Shown: positions 34,010 through 42,479 of the stretch, piece by piece
How the letters are laid out: each line of letters begins with the position of its first letter
How positions within the stretch are numbered: position 1 is the first letter of the stretch
NCBI RefSeq assembly: GCF_003233725.1
Contig: NZ_QKQV01000013.1
Location: 27,054-91,053, forward strand
From: Mesonia sp. K7
GTDB taxonomy: Bacteria > Bacteroidota > Bacteroidia > Flavobacteriales > Flavobacteriaceae
Direction of reading: 5' to 3'
DNA length: 64,000 nt
Notes under the pieces: model-generated
Told to the model about the DNA's origin: nothing
The model's input: the letters and a program-made list of their open reading frames with translations, nothing else
The model's database searches: none
Program-made: the position numbers and the translations under genes

Positions 34010-35476
34010 ATGTTTAAATATTTCTTAGGTAACAGTCCCCGTTGGTTTAAATTCACCATGATCTTCTTTCTGGTGTTCAACATTATATCCTATTATACTT
34101 TAGGAGCAACCATTACTGCTTGGATAGTGATCGCTGAATTTATTCTTACTTTGGCGATGGCCTTAAAATGCTACCCACTGCAATCGGGAGGTTTAATCGC
34201 CATCGAAGTCTTGTTTTTACAGTTGACATCACCAGAACAAGCATATTACGAAGTCAATCAGAATTTAGAAGTGATCTTGCTTTTGATGTTTATGGTAGCT
34301 GCCATTTTCTTTATGAAGCCTTTACTGATGTACATTTTCAGTAAAGTTTTTGTCAAAGTAAAATCAAAAGTTACCTTGTCGGTGTTGTTTGTGTTTATAT
34401 CGGCAGTGCTTTCGGCATTCCTAGATGCGCTTACTGTAACAGCCGTATTGATAAGTGTTGCCGTTGGTTTTTATGGCGTTTACCACAAAATCCATTCTAG
34501 TGATAAAGATTATGATGATAGTGGTAAATTAGACAGAAAAGAACTAAGTGGTGAAACGCTCGAAAAATTCAAATCCTTTTTGCGGAGTTTGATTATGCAC
34601 GGGGTTGTGGGTACCGCTCTTGGAGGAGTGATGACCTTGGTAGGTGAGCCACAAAACCTATTGATAGGAGAGCGCATGGGTTGGGATTTTATCGAATTTA
34701 TGATGTATATGGATCACGTGACGATTCCCACTTTTATTGCGGGGATGATTTTAACCGTAGTACTCGAAAAGACAAAAGTATTTGGTTACGGACAAAAACT
34801 ACCTGAAGTAGCTCGAACCATTATCGAAAATTATACTGCTGAAGAAGACAAAAAGCGAACCGATAAAGAAAAAACAGGCCTGATTATACAAGGCGTAGCT
34901 GCTATTTTATTAATTACAGGTCTTGCCTTACATATTGCTCCAGTTGGTTTTATAGGTTTGGCACTGATTATTTTCCAAACAGCTTTTATGGGAATTACCC
35001 AAGAACACAGTTTAGGTAAAGCTTTTGAAGAAGCTCTACCTTTTACAGCGCTTTTGGTTGTCTTTTTTGTCATTGTAGCGATGATTCACGATCAACACCT
35101 ATTTACACCCATCATCAATTGGGCATTATCGATGGAAGAATCCCAACAGCCTGCCATGTTTTATATCGCTAACGGAGTGCTTTCTGCGATAAGCGATAAT
35201 GTTTTTGTGGCGACCATTTACATCAACGAGGTAAAAGCGGCATTTGATGCGGGGCAAATTAGTAGGGAACACCTTAACGAATTGGCCGTAGCCATTAATA
35301 CAGGAACCAATTTACCGAGTGTAGCAACGCCAAACGGACAGGCTGCATTTTTATTTTTACTAACTTCGGCATTGGCTCCGCTGATTAATTTATCGTACAT
35401 GAAAATGGTAAAAATGGCTTTTCCTTATACAATTGTTCTAGGAATAATGGGCTTACTTGGAGTGATGTATTTTTAA
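34010..35476 (+). CDS. nhaB: NhaB-family Na+/H+ antiporter
   Basis: 488 residues, about a dozen hydrophobic helices, and segments shared with NhaB: 'NSPRWFK' at the N-terminus, '[16 protein letters not shown]', 'GEPQNLLI' and '[13 protein letters not shown]'. It exchanges sodium for protons across the inner membrane, for pH and sodium balance. It is the second gene after the amino-acid dehydrogenase. Confidence 0.9.
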   Translation: MFKYFLGNSPRWFKFTMIFFLVFNIISYYTLGATITAWIVIAEFILTLAMALKCYPLQSGGLIAIEVLFLQLTSPEQAYYEVNQNLEVILLLMFMVAAIFFMKPLLMYIFSKVFVKVKSKVTLSVLFVFISAVLSAFLDALTVTAVLISVAVGFYGVYHKIHSSDKDYDDSGKLDRKELSGETLEKFKSFLRSLIMHGVVGTALGGVMTLVGEPQNLLIGERMGWDFIEFMMYMDHVTIPTFIAGMILTVVLEKTKVFGYGQKLPEVARTIIENYTAEEDKKRTDKEKTGLIIQGVAAILLITGLALHIAPVGFIGLALIIFQTAFMGITQEHSLGKAFEEALPFTALLVVFFVIVAMIHDQHLFTPIINWALSMEESQQPAMFYIANGVLSAISDNVFVATIYINEVKAAFDAGQISREHLNELAVAINTGTNLPSVATPNGQAAFLFLLTSALAPLINLSYMKMVKMAFPYTIVLGIMGLLGVMYF

Positions 35477-35528
35477 AAAATGAAATTTTTTTCAAACCAG
35501 AACGTTATACTAAAAAACCAATAAATAT

Positions 35529-36239
35529 ATGTTAGCAACCTTTTTTCAAGAAACTGCAGAAGAAATCACTCAAAATGCAGAAAATTTAGAACCTGTCGTA
35601 GAAGAAAAGACGCTTTCCTTATTCGAGCTTTTGACCAGCGGAGGTATCGCAGGAAATATCATCATTATCGTTTTGGGGGTTTTGCTCATCCTTGCCATGT
35701 ATATTTATTTTGAAAGACTTTTTGCGATCAAGGCAGCTTCAAAAACCGATGTCAATTTTATGCATCAGATAAAAGATAACGTGGCTACAGGAAATATTGA
35801 GGCAGCAAAAATAAGATGCGCACAAGAAAATTCGCCCGTGGCGAGACTTACCGCTAAAGGAATTTCCAGGATTGGGAGTCCGTTGGAAGACATCAATACG
35901 GCGATAGAAAATGCAGGAAGGTTAGAGGTGTATAAACTGGAGAAAAATGTGAGTATTCTGGCGACAATTGCAGGAGCCGCACCAATGATTGGGTTTTTAG
36001 GAACGGTGATCGGTATGATTATTGCTTTCCATCAATTGGCGACCAGTAGTGGTCAAGCCGAGATGGGTTCTTTGGCACAAGGTATCTATATTGCGATGAC
36101 AACAACGGTTGCTGGTTTAATCGTGGGTATTATTGCGTATATGGGCTATAACCATTTGGTGGTAAAAACCGATAAAGTAGTGCACCAGATGGAAGCTACG
36201 GCGGTTGACTTTTTAGATCTTTTAAACGAACCTGCTTAA
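35529..36239 (+). CDS. exbB: ExbB/TolQ-type proton channel
   Basis: 236 residues, three membrane helices (about 36-60, 140-165, 180-205). The family core 'LATIAGAAPMIGFLGTVIGMI' region and 'TTTVAGLIVGI' line the proton path. With ExbD (1 nt downstream) it powers the TonB-like protein. The first gene of the exbB-exbD-tonB-folC operon. Confidence 0.93.
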   Translation: MLATFFQETAEEITQNAENLEPVVEEKTLSLFELLTSGGIAGNIIIIVLGVLLILAMYIYFERLFAIKAASKTDVNFMHQIKDNVATGNIEAAKIRCAQENSPVARLTAKGISRIGSPLEDINTAIENAGRLEVYKLEKNVSILATIAGAAPMIGFLGTVIGMIIAFHQLATSSGQAEMGSLAQGIYIAMTTTVAGLIVGIIAYMGYNHLVVKTDKVVHQMEATAVDFLDLLNEPA

Positions 36240-36240
36240 G

Positions 36241-36630
36241 ATGAATCTAAGAGGAAGAAATAAAGTAAGTCCAGAATTTAGCATGTCGTCGATGACAGAT
36301 ATAGTCTTTCTGTTATTGGTGTTTTTTATGCTGACTTCACCAGTGATTACACCTGAAGCTTTAGATCTTATTTTGCCTAAAGCCAAAGGAAAAACCACAA
36401 ATGTGCAAAGCCTTTCGGTAAGTATCGATAAAGATTTAAATCTTTTTATCAATAAAGACCAAGTATCTGAAGAAAATCTAGAAATAGAATTGCAACAGAG
36501 GTTACAGGGCGAAGAAGATCCGACCATTATTTTAAGGGCCGAAGAAAGTGTTCCCATACAAAATGCAGTATCTGTTATGGATATTGCCAAAAGGAATCAA
36601 TATAAAGTAGTTTTAGCGGTAAAACCATAA
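36241..36630 (+). CDS. exbD: ExbD/TolR-type protein
   Basis: 129 residues. One N-terminal membrane helix contains the proton-binding Asp ('SSMTDIVFLLLVFFML', Asp at about 20). A small periplasmic domain follows. It is the partner of ExbB, whose gene ends 1 nt upstream. Confidence 0.93.
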   Translation: MNLRGRNKVSPEFSMSSMTDIVFLLLVFFMLTSPVITPEALDLILPKAKGKTTNVQSLSVSIDKDLNLFINKDQVSEENLEIELQQRLQGEEDPTIILRAEESVPIQNAVSVMDIAKRNQYKVVLAVKP

Positions 36631-36632
36631 AC

Positions 36633-37451
36633 ATGAGTTTTTTAAAAACCAAGCACGAACGTAAATCAGCAGTGATTACTACCATACTTAGTGTAGTGAT
36701 TGTAATATTGTTGTTGCTGTTTGGTTTTACCTATTTAGATCCACCACCAGAAGATGGTATTGCCGTTAATTTTGGAACGACAGATGTCGGAATGGGAGAA
36801 ACCCAACCTATAGAAGAAATCAAAACGGCACCTAAACAAGAAACTTCGCCTGAAACACCAACCCAACAAGTTGATCAGACTGAAGAAGTGATTTCGCAAG
36901 ATACCGAAGACGCTCCTGTGATTGAAAAAAAGGAGGAAAAGAAAAAAACGGAAACCAAAGAGCCCGTAAAAGAAAAACCAAAAGAAGTTGCCAAACCCGA
37001 CCCTAAGCCAGATAAATCTACTTCAGATGCATTAAATAGCATTTTGAACGGACCAAAAAATGATGGTAAAGCTGATGGGGGAGAAGGAAACGATAACCAA
37101 GCAGGTGACAAGGGTGACCCAAACGGTGATCCCAACGCAAAATCCTATTACGGACAAGGTAAAGGTCTTGATGGTGATGGTAATTACCGTCTGGGCGGAA
37201 GAAAAGCCTTGAACAAAGAAAAGTTTGTGCAAGACTGTAACGAATCGGGTGTAGTCGTGGTAAAGATTGAAGTCAACCAACAAGGAAGAGTGATTAGCGC
37301 AACTCCAGGTGCCAAAGGCACGACCAATACCGCTTCTTGTTTGACCGATCCGGCCAAGAGGGCTGCTTTAGCCACACGTTTCAATAGTGATGCCAATGCG
37401 CCTGTAAAACAAACCGGTTATATCGTTTACGAGTTTAAACTTTCAGATTAA
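36633..37451 (+). CDS. TonB-like energy transducer
   Basis: 272 residues: one membrane helix (about 15-35), a long Pro/Glu/Lys-rich spacer (about 60-140) for spanning the periplasm, a Gly/Asp-rich stretch and a C-terminal TonB-like domain with a Cys pair ('VQDCNESGVVVVKIEVN', 'TASCLTD') ending in 'IVYEFKLSD'. Positioned directly after ExbB/ExbD, it should couple the proton gradient to outer-membrane transporters. The C-terminal part is divergent from E. coli TonB. Confidence 0.85.
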   Translation: MSFLKTKHERKSAVITTILSVVIVILLLLFGFTYLDPPPEDGIAVNFGTTDVGMGETQPIEEIKTAPKQETSPETPTQQVDQTEEVISQDTEDAPVIEKKEEKKKTETKEPVKEKPKEVAKPDPKPDKSTSDALNSILNGPKNDGKADGGEGNDNQAGDKGDPNGDPNAKSYYGQGKGLDGDGNYRLGGRKALNKEKFVQDCNESGVVVVKIEVNQQGRVISATPGAKGTTNTASCLTDPAKRAALATRFNSDANAPVKQTGYIVYEFKLSD

Positions 37452-38669
37452 ATGAACTACCAAGAAACTGTCAACTGGATGTTTAACCAGTTACCTATGT
37501 TTCAGCGTGACGGGCAATCGGCTTACAAAAAAGACCTCACCAATATTCTAGCTTTTAGTAAAGTTTTGGATTATCCAGAGCAGCGCTTTAAATCCATTCA
37601 TGTAGCGGGAACCAACGGAAAGGGCTCTACAAGTCATATGTTGGCTTCTATTTTACAAGAAGCGGGGTATAAAGTCGGTTTATATACTTCGCCGCATCTC
37701 AAGAGTTTTACCGAACGTATTAAAATCAACGGAAAGGAAATTCGCGAAAGCAATGTGGTTACTTTTATCGAAAAGCATAAGGATTTCCTCGAAAAGGAAA
37801 AACTCTCTTTTTTTGAAATGACCGTTGGGATGGCATTTGATTATTTTGCCCAAGAAAAAGTTGATATAGCCGTCATTGAAGTCGGGCTTGGCGGAAGGTT
37901 GGATTCGACTAATATCGTTACTCCAGAAGTTTCGGTAATTACCAATATTGGTTTTGATCACACGCAGTTTCTCGGAGATACTTATGCTTCTATTGCTACA
38001 GAAAAAGCGGGTATTATTAAAAAAGATGTTCCAGTGGTGATTGGCGAAAGCCATGTAGAAACCAAAAAAGTATTTCTCGCTAAGACGAAATTAAAAGAAG
38101 CTCCGATTTATTTTGCCGAAAAAAACACGTTTAAAGATTATCCGTCTGATCTCAAAGGAAGTTATCAAAAGAAAAATATAAAGACCGTTTTAACCACTAT
38201 AGAAGTTTTAAAAACCAATAATTGGGTTATTTCAGAAGAGAGCATTCAAAACGGAATTCAAAAAACAATAAAAAACACAGGTTTACGAGGAAGATGGGAT
38301 GTTCTCGGTGAAAGACCACTAACTATAACGGATACTGCGCATAATAGAGAGGGTTTGAAATTGGTTATCGAACAATTAAGTTCTTTAAAAAAGGAGCGTT
38401 TACATATCGTGCTTGGTGTTGTAAATGATAAAGATTTAGATATTATTTTACCTTTGTTTCCTAGTGATGCTCAATACTATTTTTGCCGACCTCATATTCC
38501 GAGAGGTTTATCCGAAGTAATTTTGCAAGACAAGGCTTTAGTATATGGACTGAAAGGGAGTGTCTATAGTTCTGTAAATGAGGCACTTTTGGAGGCTAAA
38601 AACCAAGCGCAGGAAAAAGATATTATTTTTATTGGGGGAAGCACTTTTACAGTGGCAGAAATAATTTAA
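37452..38669 (+). CDS. folC: Folylpolyglutamate synthase / dihydrofolate synthase
   Basis: 405 residues. P-loop 'VAGTNGKGSTSHMLASIL' (about 51-68), 'GLYTSPHLKSFTERIKING' and 'VIEVGLGGRLDSTNIV' are the FolC signatures. It adds glutamate to folates in the cytoplasm. Its ATG follows directly on the stop of the TonB-like gene, so the two are translationally linked though functionally unrelated. Confidence 0.95.
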   Translation: MNYQETVNWMFNQLPMFQRDGQSAYKKDLTNILAFSKVLDYPEQRFKSIHVAGTNGKGSTSHMLASILQEAGYKVGLYTSPHLKSFTERIKINGKEIRESNVVTFIEKHKDFLEKEKLSFFEMTVGMAFDYFAQEKVDIAVIEVGLGGRLDSTNIVTPEVSVITNIGFDHTQFLGDTYASIATEKAGIIKKDVPVVIGESHVETKKVFLAKTKLKEAPIYFAEKNTFKDYPSDLKGSYQKKNIKTVLTTIEVLKTNNWVISEESIQNGIQKTIKNTGLRGRWDVLGERPLTITDTAHNREGLKLVIEQLSSLKKERLHIVLGVVNDKDLDIILPLFPSDAQYYFCRPHIPRGLSEVILQDKALVYGLKGSVYSSVNEALLEAKNQAQEKDIIFIGGSTFTVAEII

Positions 38670-38686
38670 AAAAATTAATTTTTTTC

Positions 38687-38716
38687 TTGCAACAAGTGAA
38701 AAATGGTTTATATTTG
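38687..38716 (+). promoter_or_regulatory. Promoter of tRNA-Val(TAC)
   Basis: TTG (38687-38689), exactly 19 nt, then TATATTTG (38709-38716): an ideal Bacteroidota promoter 20 nt before the tRNA. Confidence 0.85.
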
Positions 38717-38736
38717 CATCCGCATTACAGCAATAA

Positions 38737-38811
38737 GGGCGCGTAGCTCAGTTGGTTCAGAGCACTTGGTTTACACCCAAGGGGTCAGGGGTTCGAATCC
38801 CTTCGCGCCCA
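38737..38811 (+). tRNA. tRNA-Val (anticodon TAC)
   Basis: 75 nt cloverleaf: acceptor GGGCGCG/CGCGCCC, D-arm with AGCTCAGTTGGTTCAGAGCA, anticodon stem CTTGG/CCAAG around loop TTTACAC, T-loop GTTCGAATC. CCA is not encoded. A 38822-38852 terminator follows. Confidence 0.97.
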
Positions 38812-38821
38812 CATCAAGTAG

Positions 38822-38853
38822 AATCCCGATTTAGTATAAATCGGGATTTTTGT
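38822..38853 (+). terminator. Intrinsic terminator after tRNA-Val(TAC)
   Basis: An 11-bp perfect stem AATCCCGATTT/AAATCGGGATT with loop AGTAT, followed by a T-rich run. Confidence 0.88.
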
Positions 38854-39011
38854 TTTAAAAAGTGTAGCACAGCGTGCTAAAAACTTTTTTAACAAAAAAC
38901 AAGAATTGCGTTAGCAATTCGGGATTATATATGCAGAAGTGGTTTCGCAGTAGGGAAATGAAATCCCTGGCGTTTTAGAATCAAAAAGCTTAGCTTTAGA
39001 TAAAAATAACC
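38854..39011. other. Spacer between the two tRNA genes, with small palindromes
   Basis: 158 nt with short dyads (AGCAC/GTGCT near 38867, GAATTGC-GTTA-GCAATTC near 38904, AGGGA/TCCCT near 38955). No gene and no clear promoter for the second tRNA. Confidence 0.4.
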
Positions 39012-39086
39012 GGGCTATTAACTCAGTTGGTTCAGAGTGTCACGTCGACAACGTGGAAGTCACTGGTTCGAATCCAGTATAGCCCA
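39012..39086 (+). tRNA. tRNA-Val (anticodon GAC) with an unusual C33
   Basis: 75 nt: acceptor GGGCTAT/ATAGCCC, D-arm ACTCAGTTGGTTCAGAGT, T-loop GTTCGAATC. The anticodon stem TCACG/CGTGG (one T-G pair) closes loop TCGACAA, giving anticodon GAC at 39047-39049. Position 33, almost always U, is C here (39046). Isotype is assigned from the anticodon only. No CCA is encoded. Confidence 0.85.
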
Positions 39087-39091
39087 CCTTC

Positions 39092-39135
39092 GCTCGCCGA
39101 AGTTTTCATTAAATAAAACGAAGGCGAGCTTTTTT
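39092..39135 (+). terminator. Intrinsic terminator after tRNA-Val(GAC)
   Basis: Stem GCTCGCC/GGCGAGC, with an inner GTTTT/AAAAC pairing in the loop, then six T. It begins 6 nt after the tRNA. Confidence 0.8.
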
Positions 39136-39178
39136 CTTTGATACTTGTGGTTAGGATTTAAAATAGCTTCGGTGCGCA

Positions 39179-39235
39179 AGCCCACATTCACCTGCCGAAG
39201 TTTTCAGGAAAGAAAACAAAGGCGAGCTTTTTTCT
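39179..39235 (+). repeat. Decayed copy of the tRNA 3' end plus terminator
   Basis: This 57-nt stretch aligns without gaps to 39081-39137 (offset 98 nt) with eight mismatches, starting at the AGCCCAC of the acceptor 3' strand. The left stem arm has changed (ACCTGCC for GCTCGCC), so the hairpin is weakened. It looks like the remnant of a duplicated tRNA-terminator unit. Confidence 0.75.
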
Positions 39236-39264
39236 CTTCATCTCATTAAATAAAAAGAAAGCTA

Positions 39265-40542
39265 TTATAATACTTCAAGTATCCTTTCCAGTCGCATGCC
39301 GCGCGAACCTTTTATCAGAATAGTATTGTTTTGAAATAATTGTTTTTCGATTTCATCTCTTAAATCGTTATAGTTTTTTTTCTTGATTACCTTTTGGGTT
39401 GAGGTTTTATAGAAACTTTCACCACAAACAAAGGCAGCTTTCAGTTCACTTTTCTCTATCATATCGACAATATGTTGATGTTCTTCGAGGCTGGTTTCAC
39501 CAACTTCAAACATATCACCTAGGATAACAACCTTAATGTTTTGATTTTCTCTTAGGAAATTATTCAACGCCAACTCCATACTTGTTGGGTTGGCATTGTA
39601 AGCATCTAAAATGATTTGGTTAGTGTTTTTCTCAATCATTTGTGAGCGATTATTTTCTGGGATATAATTTTCAATCGCTTGTTTTGTGTATTCGATTGGA
39701 ATTCCAAAATGTAAACCAACAGCTGTGGAGACACCCATGTTTTTAGCATTGTAATCGCCTATGAGGTTTGAGCTTATAACCGTTTCTTTATACTGAATAC
39801 TTGCGTTACTTTGATGGGTTAAGATTTGAATCTTATAATCAGTATTTTCTTGACTTCCAAAAGTGATTTTATTTTCCGCTTTAACAGATTGTCTAACTTG
39901 TAGTGCATCATCGGTATTGACAAAGATCGTTTGATTTCTAGTGATAAGGTGCTGGTAAAGTTCAGATTTTCCTTTGATGACACCTTCGATTCCGCCAAAG
40001 CCTTCGAGGTGTGCTTTCCCAAAATTGGTGATGTAACCATAATTGGGTTCTGCGATAGAGGCTAAAAGTTCTATTTCTTTTAGGTGATTGGCGCCCATTT
40101 CTACCACGCCTATTTCTGTGGTTTCATCCATTGATAAAAGCGTTAATGGAACACCAATATGATTGTTGAGGTTACCTTTGGTGGCAACGACCTTATATTT
40201 TGTTCTTAAAACTTGGGCAATAAGTTCTTTGGTCGTGGTTTTTCCGTTACTTCCTGTAAGCGCAATGATGGGAATATGGAGATGCTTTCGATGAAAATTT
40301 GCTAAGGTTTGTAATGCTCTTAAACAATCCTCTACTAGAATGGTTTTGTCGGAAATTTCAAACTCCTTTTCATCAATAAGCACATATTTGGCGCCTTTGC
40401 CTAGTGCTTCTTGAGCGAACTTATTTCCATTGAAATGATCTCCCTTTAAAGCAACAAATAAAGCGTCTTGCTCTATTTTTCTGGTGTCTGTAGAGATACC
40501 AGAAGTTTCTAAAAATAGTTGGTGTAACTGTGAAATATTCAT
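39265..40542 (-). CDS. murF: UDP-N-acetylmuramoyl-tripeptide--D-alanyl-D-alanine ligase
   Basis: 425 residues. 'STDTRKIEQDALFVALKGDHFNG' region at the N-terminus binds UDP; the Mur-ligase P-loop is 'ALTGSNGKTTTKELI' (about 94-108); 'VVEMGANHLKEI' and 'DAYNANPTSM' are further Mur motifs. It adds D-Ala-D-Ala to the peptidoglycan precursor in the cytoplasm. It lies downstream of gldJ, separated by a terminator, so it probably has its own promoter. Confidence 0.95.
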   Translation of the reverse strand: MNISQLHQLFLETSGISTDTRKIEQDALFVALKGDHFNGNKFAQEALGKGAKYVLIDEKEFEISDKTILVEDCLRALQTLANFHRKHLHIPIIALTGSNGKTTTKELIAQVLRTKYKVVATKGNLNNHIGVPLTLLSMDETTEIGVVEMGANHLKEIELLASIAEPNYGYITNFGKAHLEGFGGIEGVIKGKSELYQHLITRNQTIFVNTDDALQVRQSVKAENKITFGSQENTDYKIQILTHQSNASIQYKETVISSNLIGDYNAKNMGVSTAVGLHFGIPIEYTKQAIENYIPENNRSQMIEKNTNQIILDAYNANPTSMELALNNFLRENQNIKVVILGDMFEVGETSLEEHQHIVDMIEKSELKAAFVCGESFYKTSTQKVIKKKNYNDLRDEIEKQLFQNNTILIKGSRGMRLERILEVL

Positions 40543-40553
40543 AGTCGAAAAAT

Positions 40554-40586
40554 AAAAAACCCTTTCCGTAAAGAAAAGGGTTTTTT
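40554..40586 (-). terminator. Intrinsic terminator after gldJ
   Basis: AAAAAACCCTTT/AAAGGGTTTTTT stem with a 9-nt loop, 26 nt past the gldJ stop. Symmetric A/T tracts allow action in both directions. Confidence 0.85.
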
Positions 40587-40611
40587 GTGTATGTTTTACA
40601 ATAGATATGAA

Positions 40612-42270
40612 TTAATCTCTTGCTCTTTTTCCTTTTTTGGATTTTGATCCTACACGTGACATGGCGTTTCTAAACCCGATATAGTCTGTGGCCATATCTT
40701 GAGGGAAATAGCGTCTTTGTGCTGGGTCTAACCAGTAAGCTTGATCTCTCCATGAACCTCCTTTATATACTCTAACTTCACTGTCGATTAAAGTAGTTCT
40801 GTTAGAGTTGGTGTCGTATTGACGGTCAAGACCAGTTACGTTTCCTAAACTGTCTTTGGCCACACTTACATTATGTTGAGGTGAGTTGTACATTCTATCA
40901 GAACGTCCCTCTCCAAAATATCTTGTAGATTGTTTATCACCGTCACGGAAATCTCTATTGTCGCTTTCGGTAAATTGAGTTCTTAAATAAGTGTCTTCTG
41001 TAGTGACGGGAACTTGTGCAATCTCACCAGGTAAAGCTCTTGCAACGATAGATCCGTTACTTAGGGTGTCATAGACAACACTATCTGCTGTTACAATTTG
41101 TACGGTACCGTCTTCGTTGATGGCGTTTTTAGTGTATACATTACCACGGTAGTAATTGAAATCATTAAACCCTTCGTCGATAATAGGTCTGTACACATCG
41201 GCAACCCATTCAGCTACATTACCAGCCATATCATATAAACCGTAATCGTTAGGCTCATAAGACTTGATTTCTGCAGTAATATCGGCGCCGTCATCAGACC
41301 AACCAGCGATACCACCATAATCACCATCACCTTGTTTAAAGTTGGCTAATTGATCACCTCTTACTCTTCTTTTACCGCTTCTAGTGTATTGACCATCCCA
41401 AGGATATTTTTTTCTCCCTCTATACTTGTTGTATTCTCTAACACTTGACATGCCTAAAGCAGCATACTCCCATTCAGCTTCGGTTGGAAGTCTATATTCT
41501 GGTAGTAAAACACCATCCTTTCTTTGTACATATTTATGAACAGTATCACCTTTTATCACTTGTTGAAGTCTGTCTGCATTTCTACCTCTTGTTAAAGAGT
41601 CATTTCCACCATAAACACTAGTAGGTGAGTTGATGTAGGTTTCTGTATTAAAAGTTGTATTGGCATCTGCTTGAAGTCTTGCTCCTTTTGTTGTGTAACC
41701 TTCTTCTTCCATGATTAGTTCGTTTACACGATCAGTTCTCCATTTTGCAAACTCAGATGCTTGAATCCAGTTTACACCAACCACAGGATAGTTTTGGTAT
41801 GCAGGATGACGTAAATAGTTATTGGTCATCGTCTCGTTGTAACCTAATCTGTTTCGCCATACTAATGTGTCTGGAAGCGCTCCGTAGTATATATTTCTGT
41901 ACTTTTCTTCTGTTGGAGGGAAAGTGTATTTTAACCAATCTAAATATTGTAGGTACATACGATTGGTTACTTCTGTTTCATCCATATAGAAAGATTGAAC
42001 ATGCTGTTGTGTTGGGGTGTTGTTCCAATCGTGCATGACATCGTCTTGAACTTTTCCCATGGTAAATGTTCCACCTTCAATAAAAACTAAACCAGGACCA
42101 GTCTGCTGTTCGTCATAATCGGTTTGATATTTTGGGTTTCCGTTTTTTCCGTCAAGTCTCCAACCGGTTGCTCTGGAATTATCTTTATAGTCGTTAGACT
42201 TGTTGCATGAGGTAAAAGCAGCTGTAACAGCAACAAATAAAAGGGTTTTAAAAACAATGTTCAATTTCAT
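40612..42270 (-). CDS. gldJ: Gliding motility lipoprotein GldJ
   Basis: 552 residues. Lipobox before Cys22. The formylglycine-generating-enzyme-like (FGE-sulfatase) fold is marked by 'VFIEGGTFTMGKV', 'FYMDETEVTNRMYLQYL', 'PVVGVNWIQASEFAKWR', 'YRLPTEAEWEYAA' and 'VYKGGSWRDQAYW'. GldJ is an outer-membrane lipoprotein required for gliding and for stability of the T9SS component GldK. The neighbourhood gldJ | porU-porV is the classical flavobacterial order. The C-terminus is strongly basic ('GSKSKKGKRARD'). Confidence 0.95.
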   Translation of the reverse strand: MKLNIVFKTLLFVAVTAAFTSCNKSNDYKDNSRATGWRLDGKNGNPKYQTDYDEQQTGPGLVFIEGGTFTMGKVQDDVMHDWNNTPTQQHVQSFYMDETEVTNRMYLQYLDWLKYTFPPTEEKYRNIYYGALPDTLVWRNRLGYNETMTNNYLRHPAYQNYPVVGVNWIQASEFAKWRTDRVNELIMEEEGYTTKGARLQADANTTFNTETYINSPTSVYGGNDSLTRGRNADRLQQVIKGDTVHKYVQRKDGVLLPEYRLPTEAEWEYAALGMSSVREYNKYRGRKKYPWDGQYTRSGKRRVRGDQLANFKQGDGDYGGIAGWSDDGADITAEIKSYEPNDYGLYDMAGNVAEWVADVYRPIIDEGFNDFNYYRGNVYTKNAINEDGTVQIVTADSVVYDTLSNGSIVARALPGEIAQVPVTTEDTYLRTQFTESDNRDFRDGDKQSTRYFGEGRSDRMYNSPQHNVSVAKDSLGNVTGLDRQYDTNSNRTTLIDSEVRVYKGGSWRDQAYWLDPAQRRYFPQDMATDYIGFRNAMSRVGSKSKKGKRARD

Positions 42271-42479
42271 ATCACAGTAAGTTTGTAAATATTTTGGGGT
42301 TGCAATATAACAATTAACGCTAAATTAACAAGTTTCTTTTGAAAAAATACCAAAATATTTTGTTTGTCTGGTAATTGTAAAAACGAAAATAAGTAAATAA
42401 TAGTATACCGTAAGTGTAAATAATTATTTTTGCGAAAATTTTTTATACTACATATTTTTATTTTACGTTATCTACATTG

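Noticed and set aside
38854..39011. Small RNA gene between the tRNAs
   Set aside because: Only short unrelated palindromes and no promoter with correct spacing were seen.
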